Source: Flavobacterium acetivorans (GTDB lineage: Bacteria; Bacteroidota; Bacteroidia; Flavobacteriales; Flavobacteriaceae). From it: 64,000 nt of DNA. Below the pieces are notes generated by a model. The model was not told the DNA's origin, made no database searches, and worked only from the letters and a program-made list of their open reading frames with translations. The stretch covers positions 2,790,001 to 2,854,000 of the forward strand of contig NZ_CP087132.1 in the NCBI RefSeq assembly GCF_020911885.1, in the 5' to 3' direction. The position numbers were made by a program, and so were the translations under genes. This document shows, piece after piece, positions 62,984-64,000 of the stretch. Position 1 is the first letter of the stretch. Each line of letters starts with the position of its first letter.

Positions 62984-64000
62984 CTATTTATTTTTCATCG
63001 TTATTGAAACGGCTGCCGCTTGCACCCCTTCGGCTGCGGCTGTAAGGTTAAATTCACCTTCTTTATCCATAGACTGCAAAATGATTTGGCATTTTCCATT
63101 AAATAAAGAACGCTTCCAGTTGCCGTCCATGCATTTATCAGCTTCGTGTGAGCTTGGATCGCCATTACCCACCCCTAAGACAGTAGCATTGCCTTTTAAG
63201 TTAAATTGAATCAAATTCATCGCATCAGGAATCTCTCTGCCTTGTTTGTCCAGAACGCTTACATTGATAACCGAGACATCATTTCCGTCAGCCTTTATAG
63301 CTTGGCGGTCCGGAGTCAAGACAATTTGGTATGGGGCTGTAGTGGTTTCGACAGCGGTGCGGATTATTTTGCCATTTTTCAAGCCAACTGCTTCTAATTT
63401 GCCCGGCTCGTAAATAACGTCCCATTCTAAATGGCTGTTGCGTGGCATGGTTTTCTTACCTAAGCTTTTACCATTTAAAAACAGTTCCACTTCATCGGCA
63501 TTAGTATTGCACCATACATTTACCTTATCTCCCGCTTTGTGGCCGTTCCAGTGCGGATAAATTTTGATAACGTCTTTATCCGTCCACCAGCTTTGGTAGT
63601 AATAGTAGGTGTTTTTAGGGAATCCGCAAACATCCATTATCCCAAAATGGGAATTAACATTCGGCCAAGTAAAGGGAGTTGGTTCCCCACGGTAATCAAA
63701 ACCGGTCCAAACAAAACCGCCCATCAGCCAAGGTCTGTCCACGGTAAACTTCCACCATTCTTCGGCTCTTTGTCCCCAGCCCGGTTTGTTCATATCATAA
63801 TCCGGAAGATAGCCTTTTATCGAATCTTTGGCATACATTCCTCTGGAGCTTACCATAGAAGACACCTCGCTAAAAACCATCGGTTGTGTAGGATGTTCTT
63901 TGTGGTAATCGTCTAATTCTTTGATGTGGTAGTTAAAACCTCTCACATCCATTTCCTGGTTGATTCCTTTGAAATTGATTCCGTTATTTCCACCATACGT
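62984..64000 (-). CDS. Glycoside hydrolase family 2 (beta-galactosidase-like), 5' part outside window
   Basis: Open to the window edge; an ATG at 63952 is internal, since the frame reads through it ('YGGNNGINFKGINQE') to 64000. The visible part holds the end of the GH2 barrel with the probable nucleophile Glu in 'PMVFSEVSSMVSSRG', then 'WTGFDYRGEPTPFTWPNVNS', a DUF4982 module ('WNGHKAGDKVNVWCNTNADE'), and a C-terminal Ig-like domain starting 'APYQIVLTPDRQAIKADGND'. This architecture is common in Bacteroidota polysaccharide utilisation loci. It is cotranscribed with the sulfatase. Confidence 0.92.
   Translation of the reverse strand, partial: TYGGNNGINFKGINQEMDVRGFNYHIKELDDYHKEHPTQPMVFSEVSSMVSSRGMYAKDSIKGYLPDYDMNKPGWGQRAEEWWKFTVDRPWLMGGFVWTGFDYRGEPTPFTWPNVNSHFGIMDVCGFPKNTYYYYQSWWTDKDVIKIYPHWNGHKAGDKVNVWCNTNADEVELFLNGKSLGKKTMPRNSHLEWDVIYEPGKLEAVGLKNGKIIRTAVETTTAPYQIVLTPDRQAIKADGNDVSVINVSVLDKQGREIPDAMNLIQFNLKGNATVLGVGNGDPSSHEADKCMDGNWKRSLFNGKCQIILQSMDKEGEFNLTAAAEGVQAAAVSITMKNK

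Noticed and set aside
63539..63916. 125-codon plus-strand open frame
   Set aside because: It is antisense to the well-supported GH2 domain sequence and has no family match or promoter.

Overview
This 64 kb window reads as chromosome of a low-GC Bacteroidota, most likely a Flavobacterium. The evidence is AT-rich spacers, almost no Shine-Dalgarno sequences, repeated matches to the Bacteroidetes -7 promoter element (TAnnTTTG) just upstream of genes, a fused E1 alpha/beta dehydrogenase, a type IX secretion (T9SS) C-terminal sorting domain on an exo-chitinase-like protein, DUF4982 GH2 and sulfatase genes, and several flavobacterial hypothetical families. I see no rRNA, tRNA, CRISPR array, prophage or intact insertion sequence.

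Layout. 1-6.1 kb: peptidases (M17, cut by the window edge; M1), small conserved proteins, a thioesterase and an MscS channel. 6.3-16.6 kb: a ten-gene minus-strand cluster for oxidative sugar or glycoside catabolism. It holds a GMC flavoprotein with its Tat-bearing small subunit, a cytochrome c, two Gfo/Idh/MocA oxidoreductases, a DUF1080 (3-keto-disaccharide hydrolase type) protein, three TIM-barrel sugar isomerases and an MFS permease. The gene set fits the glucoside 3-dehydrogenase / 3-keto-glycoside route and ends at a strong terminator. 17-24.6 kb: a DUF6155 protein, two helicases, an RhtA-like exporter, NDH-2 and a Bcr/CflA pump. 24.9-27.4 kb: a cNMP/CBS/DUF294 sensor and an exonuclease-fold protein. 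27.4-32.8 kb: a compact minus-strand operon with FAD oxidoreductase, methyltransferase, type III polyketide synthase, dehydratase, ketosynthase, ACP and phosphopantetheinyl transferase, probably making a phenolic lipid or alkylquinone. 33-34.9 kb: acs.

35.4-43.5 kb: branched-chain amino-acid genes in two units, leuAB and ilvDBNC. The ilv unit is preceded by a previously uncalled 24-residue leader peptide with 7 Ile and 4 Val, followed by an attenuator hairpin whose 5' arm can alternatively pair with the end of the leader frame. This looks like classical ribosome-mediated attenuation. leuC, leuD and ilvA are absent here. 43.6-57.5 kb: mostly housekeeping and accessory singletons, including a DUF885 lipoprotein, fused E1, a 2OG-Fe dioxygenase, SUI1, a nucleoside phosphorylase, divergent AraC and CoA-transferase genes, an orphan cytosolic substrate-binding protein, a transglutaminase and an LLM flavoenzyme.

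57.9-64 kb: polysaccharide-related genes. A secreted GH18 enzyme has a LamG module inserted inside its barrel. An 0.7 kb array of palindromic GCTCC/GGAGC repeats follows, then a sulfatase directly downstream of a truncated GH2 gene. The best candidates for new biology are the ilv leader/attenuator, the type III PKS operon with its own fatty-acid-type enzymes, the secreted 3-keto-glycoside cluster, and the repeat array.
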